Source: Nostoc spongiaeforme FACHB-130 (lineage in GTDB: Bacteria; Cyanobacteriota; Cyanobacteriia; Cyanobacteriales; Nostocaceae). From it: a stretch of DNA of 64,000 nucleotides. The translations under genes were made by a program, and so were the position numbers. Under the pieces are notes generated by a model, which saw only the letters and a list, made by a program, of their open reading frames with translations, made no database searches and was not told where the DNA came from. Below, in pieces: positions 44,888-52,774 of the stretch. The DNA lies in the NCBI RefSeq assembly GCF_014698475.1, contig NZ_JACJTB010000003.1, positions 124,001 through 188,000 of the forward strand, read 5' to 3'. The first letter of the stretch is position 1; each line of letters opens with the position of its first letter.

Positions 44888-45454
44888 ATGGTTGTGAAGT
44901 TTAATTCAGCATTAATTATGGTGTTGGTTGTGGGTGGGCTTGTTGTGAGTTTCGGCACAAGTCAACTACACAAATCTAGTATATTTGGTATTCAGCCTGC
45001 TTTAGCTCAAAGAATTAGTCCTTCTGATGTTTGGCAGTTAGTATATCAGCAATTACCAGACCTGCCGAAAGAAAACCAGTACATCAGCAAAGAAACTGGC
45101 AAAAAAGCGGAAAATAATACTTTGGCTAATCGCCTGATACGCTATCACGTTTACGTCAAAGAGCGATCGCCAATTTATCGTTTGGACTGGAAGCTAACAA
45201 TAGCTGATTACCTAGGAGCCAATGAAATTATGTATGACACCACCTATCCAGGTAATGATATATTACGCCAAAATCCCATAGAGGGCGATCGCGCTGCCGT
45301 TTCTCGCCTGAGTCTCCGCCAACGAGATGCTTTAGTCCAAACATTAGTCAATATTTTTAACCCCAACGGACAGAACACCACCAACGAACCGCGCCCTAGC
45401 ACTTCCACTACTCCCCAAACAACCCAAACAGGCGGTGCTGAACTCTTGAAGTGA
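44888..45454 (+). CDS. Conserved secreted cyanobacterial protein of unknown function
   Basis: A 188-residue protein. The N-terminus is a signal peptide or anchor (ALIMVLVVGGLVVSFG) with a possible cleavage after PALAQ. The mature part begins with ISPSDVWQLVYQQLPDLPKE, contains RLIRYHVYVKERSPIYRLDW and ends with a Thr/Pro/Gln-rich low-complexity tail. No cysteine pairs or enzyme motifs are visible. I do not recognise a named family. The gene is downstream of the rpoZ terminator and likely has its own promoter. Confidence 0.75.
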   Translation: MVVKFNSALIMVLVVGGLVVSFGTSQLHKSSIFGIQPALAQRISPSDVWQLVYQQLPDLPKENQYISKETGKKAENNTLANRLIRYHVYVKERSPIYRLDWKLTIADYLGANEIMYDTTYPGNDILRQNPIEGDRAAVSRLSLRQRDALVQTLVNIFNPNGQNTTNEPRPSTSTTPQTTQTGGAELLK

Positions 45455-45536
45455 TATGAGAAGGCAAGGAGCCAAGAGGTTCATTAACCTCTCTTAAACA
45501 TAGTTTTATTTTTTCCACCGACTTACTGAAATACTT

Positions 45537-45564
45537 GTAGAGACGTTGTATACAACGTCTCTAC
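45537..45564. repeat. Perfect 28-bp palindrome
   Basis: gtagagacgttgta is followed by its exact inverse complement. It lies between the secreted protein gene and the convergent minus-strand gene, so it may act as a bidirectional terminator as well as a REP-like repeat. Confidence 0.8.
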
Positions 45565-45605
45565 CTACAACAACCGATAAATTGTATCTTCATCAAGAAG
45601 CGGGA

Positions 45606-46031
45606 TTACAAAAAAAATCGATACAAAATATTTCCGTTTTCATCAACTTCAAAAGAAGCATTGAGTTCCTTTGATTTTTCATCTAAATATTGTTTAGCTT
45701 TTGGGATTGATATTTCACCATTTTTCGCTAGTTGTAATAACGTTATTCTGCCAGAATTCTGCTCAAGTAATTCTAAAAAAACTAAATTAAGCCGCTTCTG
45801 CTCTGATGCAATTAGTAATGCTTGTTCTTTCTGCTTTTGCTGCACTAAAGACCAACTCAAATAGCCGCCTAGAATTGTTGATGGAATCGTCAAAATAACT
45901 AAAGCCGCGACAGCATCGTTTTTACTTTGAGATGGAGTTTTAGGATTGAGAATATCGAGAATTGCTAAAGTCGAAAATGGAATACCAAATAATAAAAAAC
46001 ATACTGCTAAAGTCTGCTTAATTAATTTCAT
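45606..46031 (-). CDS. Two-helix membrane protein with C-terminal winged-helix-like region
   Basis: A 141-residue protein. Two membrane segments (LAVCFLLFGIPFSTLAIL and AALVILTIPSTILGGYLSW) are followed by a Gln/Lys/Glu-rich helix and the sequence LLQLAKNGEISIPKAKQYLD. That sequence resembles the helix-turn-helix of short cyanobacterial wHTH proteins. The rest may form the wing (ASFEVDENGNILYRF). Conserved small proteins of this shape are known in cyanobacteria without assigned function. The ATG at 46031 lacks a strong ribosome site. Confidence 0.7.
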   Translation of the reverse strand: MKLIKQTLAVCFLLFGIPFSTLAILDILNPKTPSQSKNDAVAALVILTIPSTILGGYLSWSLVQQKQKEQALLIASEQKRLNLVFLELLEQNSGRITLLQLAKNGEISIPKAKQYLDEKSKELNASFEVDENGNILYRFFL

Positions 46032-46188
46032 ATAATTTTACACTTACTAATAAGTAGTAAATTTCAAATAATAGTCTTATTATATACGGCTTTAATTACA
46101 GTAGTGAGGGAGCGATCGCCCTCGAATCTCATACAAGACAAAAAAAGATAGAATCTAAAATCTCAAATCCAAAATCTCAAATTTGCAA

Positions 46189-46554
46189 ATGGAACGTCTC
46201 ATTAAAAGCGGTATAGGTTGGCGTATTGGTTGGAGCTTTAATGCACCTGAGTTTAAAGGTTTAGTTGGTACAGATGATTGGGCTATTGAACTAACAGAGG
46301 CTGAGTTAAATGAATTTTGCCGTTTGTTAGCACAGTTAGCAGAAACCATGAAACAACTCACAGCAGAATTAATGGATGAAGAAAAGATTGCTTGTGAGGC
46401 CGAAAGCGATTTATTATGGATGGAAGTAGAAGGTTATCCCCATGAATACAGTCTGCGCTTCATCCTGAATACCGGACGCTGTGCAGAAGGTAAATGGAAT
46501 GCCTCTGCTATACCTGGTCTGTTGCAAGCTGCTGGGATGTTAAAAGTTTTTTAA
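46189..46554 (+). CDS. DUF1818 family protein
   Basis: A 121-residue soluble protein. ERLIKSGIGWRIGWSFN, VGTDDWAIELTEAELNEF and DLLWMEVEGYPHEYSLRF match the DUF1818 family of cyanobacteria and chloroplast-bearing organisms, whose role is unknown. ATG at 46189 is used; a TTG six bases earlier is in frame. It lies 50 bp upstream of tRNA-Pro. Confidence 0.88.
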   Translation: MERLIKSGIGWRIGWSFNAPEFKGLVGTDDWAIELTEAELNEFCRLLAQLAETMKQLTAELMDEEKIACEAESDLLWMEVEGYPHEYSLRFILNTGRCAEGKWNASAIPGLLQAAGMLKVF

Positions 46555-46604
46555 ACTTGACCCTTGATTCTCCCGAAGCGTTGCGATATAATGATAATTC
46601 TGAC

Positions 46605-46678
46605 CGGGGCGTAGCGCAGCTTGGTAGCGCGCCACTTTGGGGTAGTGGAGGTCGTGGGTTCGAATCCCGCCGCTCCGA
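46605..46678 (+). tRNA. tRNA-Pro(GGG)
   Basis: A 74-nt cloverleaf. Acceptor cggggcg / cgctccg (one G-T pair), D-stem gcgc / gcgc, anticodon stem ccact / agtgg with loop ttggggt (anticodon GGG), T-loop ttcgaat, discriminator A. No CCA is encoded. Confidence 0.95.
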
Positions 46679-46694
46679 TTGATAAAATCCCTAG

Positions 46695-46729
46695 CCTGCT
46701 AATCTTGATGTAAGATTAGCAGGTTTTTT
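46695..46729 (+). terminator. Terminator after tRNA-Pro
   Basis: cctgctaatctt pairs with aagattagcagg over 12 bp around gatgt, followed by six T. A textbook intrinsic terminator 17 bp after the tRNA. Confidence 0.93.
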
Positions 46730-46771
46730 CACAGAATTCAGTACCATATTTGGTGGATAAGGAAGACAAGG

Positions 46772-47014
46772 CTGATTAAACCCATTCTGGTTAAAGAGGA
46801 ACTGTGTGGTTTATTAATTGTTTACCAATGCGCTTCGCCTCACCAATGGTCAAGTTTTGAAACTCATCTTCTGCGACAAATTACTGACCAAATAGGTATT
46901 GCTATTGCTCAAGCTCAATTACTCAAAGTAGAAACCCAACAACAAAAAGAACTAGAAGTAGCTCGTCGTCAAGCAGAATTAGCATCTCAAGCCATTTTTA
47001 ACACAATCTTGTAA
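46772..47014 (+). pseudogene. Remnant of a phytochrome-type GAF / histidine kinase sensor
   Basis: 81 codons with no start encode PILVKEELCGLLIVYQC, SPHQWSSFETHLLRQITDQI and GIAIAQAQLL, then a QQQKELEVARRQAELASQAI coiled coil and a stop. This is the end of a GAF domain with the linker that normally leads into HisKA. The H-box and ATPase are missing and the frame is broken upstream near 46769. It resembles the GAF ends in the proteins at 34326 and 37175. I read it as a truncated gene, possibly left by recombination beside tRNA-Pro. Confidence 0.7.
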
Positions 47015-47282
47015 TTAACAGAATTGCCGTAACAATCGAGCTTTATCACCTATATTACTAACTACCAGTGATGCTCTTTTTTGAGCGATCGCCAAACTTT
47101 GTTATCTACTGAAAATACTCTGAACACAAGTATAAACTTTTATATCATTACCCTTGTCGTTTCAGAAATTATTGCTTGATAATAGCCACGTACAAACCAC
47201 CTACTTGGATAGAGTTTGTATAGAAGCGATAGCTGTAATGTCTATCTTTGTTTAGATTTTCTTTATCTTGGAGATGAAAACA

Positions 47283-47672
47283 ATGAAATCAGTTCTGAAA
47301 CTATGTATTGCAGTCCTGTTTACATTTGTTGTGTCTTTTATGACTACAAATTCTGCTTTGGCTTTGGGTCAGTTTAGTCTGACTTGCCGTAACACTGGTA
47401 TTCAAGGTTCCGTTCTAACCTCTACTTGCGAAAGAGCGAGCGGTGGCGTTTACAAAACTAGTTCTATTGATTTGAACCCAGTAGTTGAAAATGTTGATGG
47501 TAGTCTGAAGTGGCAACCTAGCAACTTTTTTGAGACTTGCAGAAACACCCAACTAGTAAGTTCAAATGAATTAAGTGCTGAATGTAAAACCCGCGCTCAA
47601 CAGTGGGTTCCTACCAGAATTAACCTTGACGCTCATGTTGCCAACATTGATGGCACTCTGCGGTACGAGTAA
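47283..47672 (+). CDS. Secreted cyanovirin-N homologue (mannose-binding lectin, CVNH)
   Basis: A 129-residue protein. A 27-residue signal peptide (MKSVLKLCIAVLFTF, ending NSALA) precedes a 102-residue mature lectin. Two tandem CVNH repeats are seen: GQFSLTCRNTGIQGSVLTST and, after the QPSN hinge, FFETCRNTQLVSSNELSAEC. The four cysteines keep the cyanovirin-N pairing (8-22 and 58-73 in that numbering). By hand, about four fifths of positions equal my recollection of mature cyanovirin-N, with a one-residue insertion. Domain-B binding residues (Asp44, Asn53, Glu56, Thr57, Arg76) appear kept; domain-A residues Lys3, Gln6 and Thr25 are changed. ATG at 47283 is 9 bp after ggag; an upstream ATG at 47274 is in frame. 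A terminator follows. Confidence 0.95.
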   Translation: MKSVLKLCIAVLFTFVVSFMTTNSALALGQFSLTCRNTGIQGSVLTSTCERASGGVYKTSSIDLNPVVENVDGSLKWQPSNFFETCRNTQLVSSNELSAECKTRAQQWVPTRINLDAHVANIDGTLRYE

Positions 47673-47808
47673 TATCCAGAGATAGCAATCTTATTGAATG
47701 AGGACGGGAAACAGGGAACAGATTGGTTTGGCTCTCATTTAGAACTATATGTTAGCTCTCTTCTATTCCTTGTTTCCTGTCCCAAAAGCATCATCTTTGT
47801 ATTACTAG

Positions 47809-47844
47809 AGAAGTCAGGACTGCCGTATAGTAGTCCTGACTTCT
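47809..47844 (+). terminator. Hairpin after the cyanovirin-N-like gene
   Basis: agaagtcaggact and agtcctgacttct form a perfect 13-bp stem around a 10-base loop, with a T/C-rich tail. The likely terminator of the lectin gene, about 135 bp after its stop. No other gene is visible between 47673 and 47954. Confidence 0.75.
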
Positions 47845-47954
47845 TCTATCTCTATTGTTCAAATATAGCAGTAGTCAGATATGTGAGGACAATTTGAAAG
47901 CTTGAATACCAGGAATAGTAAGACTTTTCCTCCTGCCTCCTGCCTCCTGCTATA

Positions 47955-49238
47955 TCAATTCAATGCCGAATTAATTGCCTCTTCCTGACCAACTAAAGAT
48001 AAGTAAGGGGTTTGTAAGTGGCGACTAGCAGCAGCTTGAGCATCTTCAACACTCACATCCGCAATTAGCTGTTGAAATTGACTATCAAAATTAATCCCTA
48101 AGCCTAAAATTTCATACCAGCCGTAAATCTGGGCAATTTGCCCGTTAGTTTGTTTACCTAAAGCATACTGTCCGAGAATTTTATTTTTTGCAGCTTGAAA
48201 GGCGTTGGCGGAAACTTCCGTTGCTGAAAGTAAATCTACCTCCGCTCGCAGTCCCTCAACGGCAATGGTGGTATTTTCTGGGGCTGTACCCATATAAACG
48301 ACAAACGAACCAGGATACAAGCGCGTGGGATAAAAAGCAGAGACTTCGTAAGCAAGACCACGTTTTTCGCGTAATTCCACAAATAAACGACTGGATAAGC
48401 CATTGCCCAAGTAGGTAGACAGCAGTTTCAGTGGGGCGTAATCTGGAGAATTGACGGCTGTCCCTAAATAACCCAACATCACAATAGATTGTTGTGTTTG
48501 TAGCGGCTTGAGTAGACGTTGGGGGTTAACGGGAATTTCGGGCAGATGCAATACTGGTAGTGGTTGTGGGGGTATTTGCCAATCACCAAACACTTGCTCT
48601 ACTAAGGCGACGGCTTCTGTTAAGGTAATTCTGCCGGCAATACTCACAACCAAATTATCAGGGCGAAAATAAGTTTGATGATACTGCAATAAGTCTTGGC
48701 GAGTAATGCGGCTCATGGTAGTTTCGTCACCTAGCAATGACATCGCATAGGGATGATTTTGGTATATTGCTTGTCGCATTTGCTCAAAAGCCAAAGTAAA
48801 AGGCTGTTCTTTTTGAGAGCGAATATCTTGTAAGGCTAACCGCCGTTCTAATTCTACTTGTTCATCGGGGAAAGTGGGCGATCGCAAAATTCGTCCCGTC
48901 AATGCCAATATCTCTGGAAAATCCGAGGTGACAGTCTTCAAAGACAACAAAAAATAATCTGTAGAGGTATCTGCACTCAAACTAGCCCCTACAGATTCTA
49001 CTTGTTCGGCAATTTCTAAGCTAGACAGTCCTTCACAGCCTTTGGTCATCACCGCCGAAAGCAAATGTGCTAAACCTGCTTGTCCTTGTTGTTCGTAACA
49101 ACTACCAGCCCGGAGAAAAATTCGCCCAGCAATAATATCCGCCGCCGGATTTTCTGCTACTAACACAACAATGCCATTGTTGAGTACGGTGCGATGAATC
49201 AAGGAATGAGACAGGGAAGGTTTTACAGTTGGAGTCAT
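47955..49238 (-). CDS. M16-family peptidase, non-catalytic subunit
   Basis: A 427-residue protein with the two-domain M16B fold. The place of the zinc motif HxxEH is taken by HLLSA (58-62), so Glu and the second His are lost and it should not bind zinc. The C-terminal half has the LREKRGLAYEVSA motif with the Arg/Tyr pair that, in heterodimeric M16B enzymes, lies opposite the active site. Together with the catalytic subunit at 49334 it probably forms a heterodimer. It starts at ATG 49238, 95 bp after the partner; the gap holds short tandem tcaatgg repeats. Confidence 0.9.
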   Translation of the reverse strand: MTPTVKPSLSHSLIHRTVLNNGIVVLVAENPAADIIAGRIFLRAGSCYEQQGQAGLAHLLSAVMTKGCEGLSSLEIAEQVESVGASLSADTSTDYFLLSLKTVTSDFPEILALTGRILRSPTFPDEQVELERRLALQDIRSQKEQPFTLAFEQMRQAIYQNHPYAMSLLGDETTMSRITRQDLLQYHQTYFRPDNLVVSIAGRITLTEAVALVEQVFGDWQIPPQPLPVLHLPEIPVNPQRLLKPLQTQQSIVMLGYLGTAVNSPDYAPLKLLSTYLGNGLSSRLFVELREKRGLAYEVSAFYPTRLYPGSFVVYMGTAPENTTIAVEGLRAEVDLLSATEVSANAFQAAKNKILGQYALGKQTNGQIAQIYGWYEILGLGINFDSQFQQLIADVSVEDAQAAASRHLQTPYLSLVGQEEAINSALN

Positions 49239-49247
49239 TTTTTAATC

Positions 49248-49280
49248 GTCAATGGTCAATGGTCAATAGTCAATGGTCAT
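49248..49280. repeat. Tandem tcaatgg repeats between the M16 genes
   Basis: Four and a half imperfect heptamer units (tcaatgg, tcaatag) in a row within the short gap of the M16 operon. Confidence 0.8.
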
Positions 49281-49333
49281 TTTGTATGCTTCCGCCTTCC
49301 TGCTTCCTTGCCTTTTCTAGAACAACATCTGGA

Positions 49334-50620
49334 TTAACATGGTTTCAGGATAGTAACTGCATAATTCTGCGGTGAAAGATACTGTTTAGCTAATTGTTGC
49401 AGTTCTTGGGTAGTAAATGACTGGACTTGCTGGGGATAAGTTGTGGCTACTTCTGCTTTGGCAATAGTGTTGTAGTAACCATACAGCCCTGTTAATTGGT
49501 TGGGCGTTTCCGTCGAAAAAGCATACTCATTACATAACAACCTACGCATTCTCGCTAATTCTTGTTCTCTAATTCCTTCAGTTTGCAAATCATGTAAATG
49601 ATTGCGAATTAAGTACTCTACTTTCTCAATGTTTTCTGGTTCTAGCCAAGCAGTAATAGTAAATAAACTCGATTCTTTTTGTAGGGAAAAATTACTACAC
49701 ACTCCATACACTAATTGCTGTTCTTCGCGCAAGTCACGCACTAAGCGAGAAATCCGCCCCTCTGTTAAGAATACAGATAACACATCTAAGCCATAAGCGG
49801 TGCGGAGTTGATCAACTCCCGGTGCAGTCCACGCCATTAGTAACCGCCCTTGCTCTAGCCTGGGTAAACAGAGTTCTTGACGCTGTATACCTTGAATCAC
49901 TGGTTTTTGGACTGTGATCGATGGTGGACAATCAATAGGTGGGGCAAAATTAGCAAATGATTGATTTACCAATTCCCAGGCTTTGGCTTGTTCAATTCCG
50001 CCCACAATTACCACAGTCATATTTTCTGGCTGATAGTGAGCGCGATGAAAACAGCGCATATCATCGGCTGACTGCTGCATTAGTTCCTGTTCTGTACCCA
50101 GCACCGAACGTCCATAAGGATGCTGCGGATACACATTTTTGATCAAGGACTGAAATCCTAGCCATTCGGGATCATCATAACAAGAGCGAATTTCTTCTAG
50201 AACTACATCTCGTTCGCGCAGAAATTCATCTTCAGGAATCGCCGCATTTACTAGTAGTTCTGCCAAATAAGGCAAAGTATCTTCTAAATAAGGTGCAGCC
50301 GTTGTCACACAGTAATGAGCATAATCATGACTGGTGGCTGCATTACTCACACCACCACGGTTTTCAATTTTATAATCAAAAGCTCCAGGGGCAATTGTGG
50401 CTGTGCCTTTAAAAATCATGTGTTCTAAAAAATGAGCCATCCCAAACCACTGTTCTGGCTCTCTGGCTGCTCCAGCACGCACCCATACATCCGCCACAAC
50501 CACGGGAGTAGTTGGAATCTCTTGATGAATAAATGTTAAGCCATTATCAAGTTTTAAAATCGAGGCTGGAAAAACAGGATGAATTAATTGTTGTGACAAT
50601 TTTTTGTAGATTAACCACAA
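49334..50620 (-). CDS. M16-family zinc metallopeptidase, catalytic subunit
   Basis: A 428-residue peptidase with the inverted zinc motif HFLEH (His63, Glu66, His67) and a third ligand in LEEIRSC (about Glu143), 76 residues on. It resembles mitochondrial processing peptidase and cyanobacterial PqqL-like proteins, which degrade or process small peptides. No signal peptide is evident; the location is probably cytoplasmic. No ATG occurs near the N-terminus: translation likely starts at TTG (50620 or 50599), so the start is uncertain. The gene heads a two-gene operon with the non-catalytic partner at 47955. Confidence 0.92.
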   Translation of the reverse strand: MWLIYKKLSQQLIHPVFPASILKLDNGLTFIHQEIPTTPVVVADVWVRAGAAREPEQWFGMAHFLEHMIFKGTATIAPGAFDYKIENRGGVSNAATSHDYAHYCVTTAAPYLEDTLPYLAELLVNAAIPEDEFLRERDVVLEEIRSCYDDPEWLGFQSLIKNVYPQHPYGRSVLGTEQELMQQSADDMRCFHRAHYQPENMTVVIVGGIEQAKAWELVNQSFANFAPPIDCPPSITVQKPVIQGIQRQELCLPRLEQGRLLMAWTAPGVDQLRTAYGLDVLSVFLTEGRISRLVRDLREEQQLVYGVCSNFSLQKESSLFTITAWLEPENIEKVEYLIRNHLHDLQTEGIREQELARMRRLLCNEYAFSTETPNQLTGLYGYYNTIAKAEVATTYPQQVQSFTTQELQQLAKQYLSPQNYAVTILKPC

Positions 50621-51266
50621 TTTAATGTAATTAAGGCATCTTAACTCTTAACTAAATCTAAATTAGAATCATTTGATACAGATTTATTAATATTTATAAT
50701 GTATCATTTTTAGCCAAAATGCGACAGAATACCTCATTTGTGTATATATTTCCGCTTTTAGCTCTTACCTAGAGCTTATAACCCGTTTTCTTTAACTGAA
50801 GATTGAGTTATGGAAATGGTACTATTCAAAAGTTATATCTAAAATTGTGGTTAATAGTTCTTGCATAGATGTTTGTTGGACTAACGCAAAGATGGAAAGA
50901 GTAATGCGAGAAGAACAACTAATACAAGCAATCTCAAGTTTAAGGTCATGAAAAGGTAGATTCCCTGATCAGAAGTTTCGGTTGATACCCTTCTTTGCCT
51001 TAACTTCATAAATCTTATTGTGCTGTGTATCTCAGCATTTATCCACCGTACTTATGCTTAATTTTACGAAATATTTTTTAAGTAAAAATTCGGTGTTTCA
51101 AATTGGGAAATCAAAACTTCAGTAACACTGTTAATGAGGCTTTTGAAAGATGCGATCGCGGTGAAATTTCTGGTGTTGCTGATTAATGGGATGATTTTTT
51201 TTCGCGTAAAGGCGCAAAAATTGATAGTTAACCTTGCTGGAGGTGTTGAAAGATGCGATCGCACAT
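50621..51266. other. Intergenic region; no gene supported
   Basis: About 650 bp of AT-rich DNA between two minus-strand genes. A 17-mer ttgaaagatgcgatcgc (with HIP1) occurs at 51143-51159 and again at 51246-51262. A 66-codon antisense frame at 51064-51264 has no start signal or recognisable family and is left out. Confidence 0.5.
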
Positions 51267-51692
51267 TTAAAGCACGTTGATTCTACCATCATCTTGAATG
51301 TACACCGAGCGATCGCCAGGAACGCGCCAAGTTGGACGCAATTCTACGCGCAAGGTAGTTAAATTCGGTCGAGAAAGATTAGCTTCTATTGATCTACCCG
51401 TTTCATCCCAAAATATTAAAGATGTGTTTGGTTCCGTACCTTCTAACTGATCTAAATATAAAATCTGTCCGGGACTGAGGGAAATTGGGTCAGTAATGGA
51501 AGGCTTTTGTAGTTTCAACACACGCGGAGTTCTGTTAACTACTTGCACCCGGACACGCTGCCCTGGTGTAAATTGGAGTGGAGCCTTACCACAGTTAGAA
51601 GCACAAGTTCCAGCCAATGAAATTTTCGAGTCATGGCTGGTGGTTAATAGTAAAGTAGCGGCAATTAACAAAGTTGATACTAATTTAGACAT
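51267..51692 (-). CDS. Small secreted protein of unknown function
   Basis: A 141-residue protein beginning MSKLVSTLLIAATLLLTTS, a signal peptide, at ATG 51692 (a longer frame upstream is improbable). The mature part contains a CASNCGKAP cysteine pair and beta strands (FTPGQRVRVQVVNRTP, ISLSPGQILYLDQL, LTTLRVELRPTWR) ending SVYIQDDGRINVL. The pattern is that of a small exported beta-sandwich found in Nostoc relatives. I do not know a name. It has no clear link to the neighbours. Confidence 0.7.
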   Translation of the reverse strand: MSKLVSTLLIAATLLLTTSHDSKISLAGTCASNCGKAPLQFTPGQRVRVQVVNRTPRVLKLQKPSITDPISLSPGQILYLDQLEGTEPNTSLIFWDETGRSIEANLSRPNLTTLRVELRPTWRVPGDRSVYIQDDGRINVL

Positions 51693-51834
51693 GGCATCAG
51701 AATTTACACAATTGGTATTTAAGGACTTCAGCCTAACACCGTACTGAGTAGATTGTGTATTAGTGTAAATCCTGATACGAGAAAAGTGCTGAGTGCTGAG
51801 AGGGGGAGACAAGGTAGAAATACTGCTCTCTTAT

Positions 51835-51872
51835 CTCCCTTGTCCCCCTTGTCTCCCTTGTCCCCCTTGTCT
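51835..51872. repeat. Tandem cccttgtc-type repeats
   Basis: Four units of cccttgtcc / cccttgtct in a row next to the end of the short-chain dehydrogenase gene, accompanied by gtgctga heptamers at 51785-51800. Confidence 0.8.
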
Positions 51873-52663
51873 TATTTACTTTCTTGCATACTTCTAACTA
51901 TTTTGGTCACAAGTTTTCTGGGTGTAAATCTCACACTTTCAGAAAGTAGTTTATTTTTCAAGCCAGGAACAACTACGGTTTTGTTATCAAACAAGGCATC
52001 ATAGCCAATTTTAGCCACAGTTTCCGCATCCATAATTTTTTGACCACTGACAAGTTTTGAGTCTTCCATTGCGGCGCGTTTTTGAAAACCTGATTCTGTC
52101 GGCCCTGGACAAAGTGCAGTTACAGAGACACCCGTACCTTCTAATTCATTAGCGATCGCTTCTGAAAATGATAATACATAAGCCTTACTCGCATAATAGA
52201 CCGCCATTAACGGGCCTGGTTGAAAAGCCGCAGTTGAAGCCAAGTTCAAGATTTTGCCATAACCTTGCTTCACCATATCTTTGAGGAACAGCTTGGTTAA
52301 ATGAGTCAGACACATCACATTAACTTGCAGCATTTGTAGTTCCGCAGTTAAATCTGTTTCGTTAAACAAACCATAGCTGGCAAATCCCGCATTGTTAATC
52401 AGAATATCAACTTTGATTGATGCTTGTTGTAACTCAGCAAAAATTTCCTCTGGCGCAGCAGGATTTGCCAAATCTTTAGCAATAACTTTGACATCGATCC
52501 TAAAGTTAGTTCTTAATTCAGCAGCAATTTGATGGAGTTTTTGCTCATTTCTGGCGACTAAGACCAAATTGTATTTGTCTTGAGCAAATAATTTAACAAA
52601 TTCATAACCAATCCCACCCGATGCACCAGTAATTAGGGCAGTTTTTTTGCGATCGCTTTGCAT
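51872..52663 (-). CDS. Short-chain dehydrogenase/reductase (SDR)
   Basis: A 263-residue cytoplasmic oxidoreductase with the Rossmann motif TGASGGIG (12-19), NNAG at 90-93, catalytic Ser143 and the YxxxK pair (Tyr156, Lys160). CPGPTESGF follows. It is a classical SDR of the DltE/YqjQ-like kind that acts on fatty or aromatic alcohols and ketones; the substrate is unknown. On the coding strand ggtgaag precedes ATG 52663. It lies 111 bp downstream of the lipase-like gene, so it may be the last gene of the minus arm of the oxylipin-like cluster. Confidence 0.9.
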   Translation of the reverse strand: MQSDRKKTALITGASGGIGYEFVKLFAQDKYNLVLVARNEQKLHQIAAELRTNFRIDVKVIAKDLANPAAPEEIFAELQQASIKVDILINNAGFASYGLFNETDLTAELQMLQVNVMCLTHLTKLFLKDMVKQGYGKILNLASTAAFQPGPLMAVYYASKAYVLSFSEAIANELEGTGVSVTALCPGPTESGFQKRAAMEDSKLVSGQKIMDAETVAKIGYDALFDNKTVVVPGLKNKLLSESVRFTPRKLVTKIVRSMQESK

Positions 52664-52774
52664 AACTTCACCTTAGTTAAAATCTAGTAAACAAAAATAG
52701 TTTGGTTATTACTCAATATGGTTCAGTTAAGAAATTTTCCCTGTGGAAACAAGGGAACAGTAAAGTTTCACCAA

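Noticed and set aside
47694-47897. 67-codon plus-strand frame after the lectin gene
   Set aside because: It runs through the terminator hairpin and has no ribosome site or family features.
51064-51264. 66-codon minus-strand frame
   Set aside because: Contains a directly repeated HIP1 17-mer and no start signal; not supported as a gene.
51835-51872. Tandem cccttgtc units as a CRISPR array
   Set aside because: Units are 8-9 bp with no spacers and no cas genes anywhere in the window.
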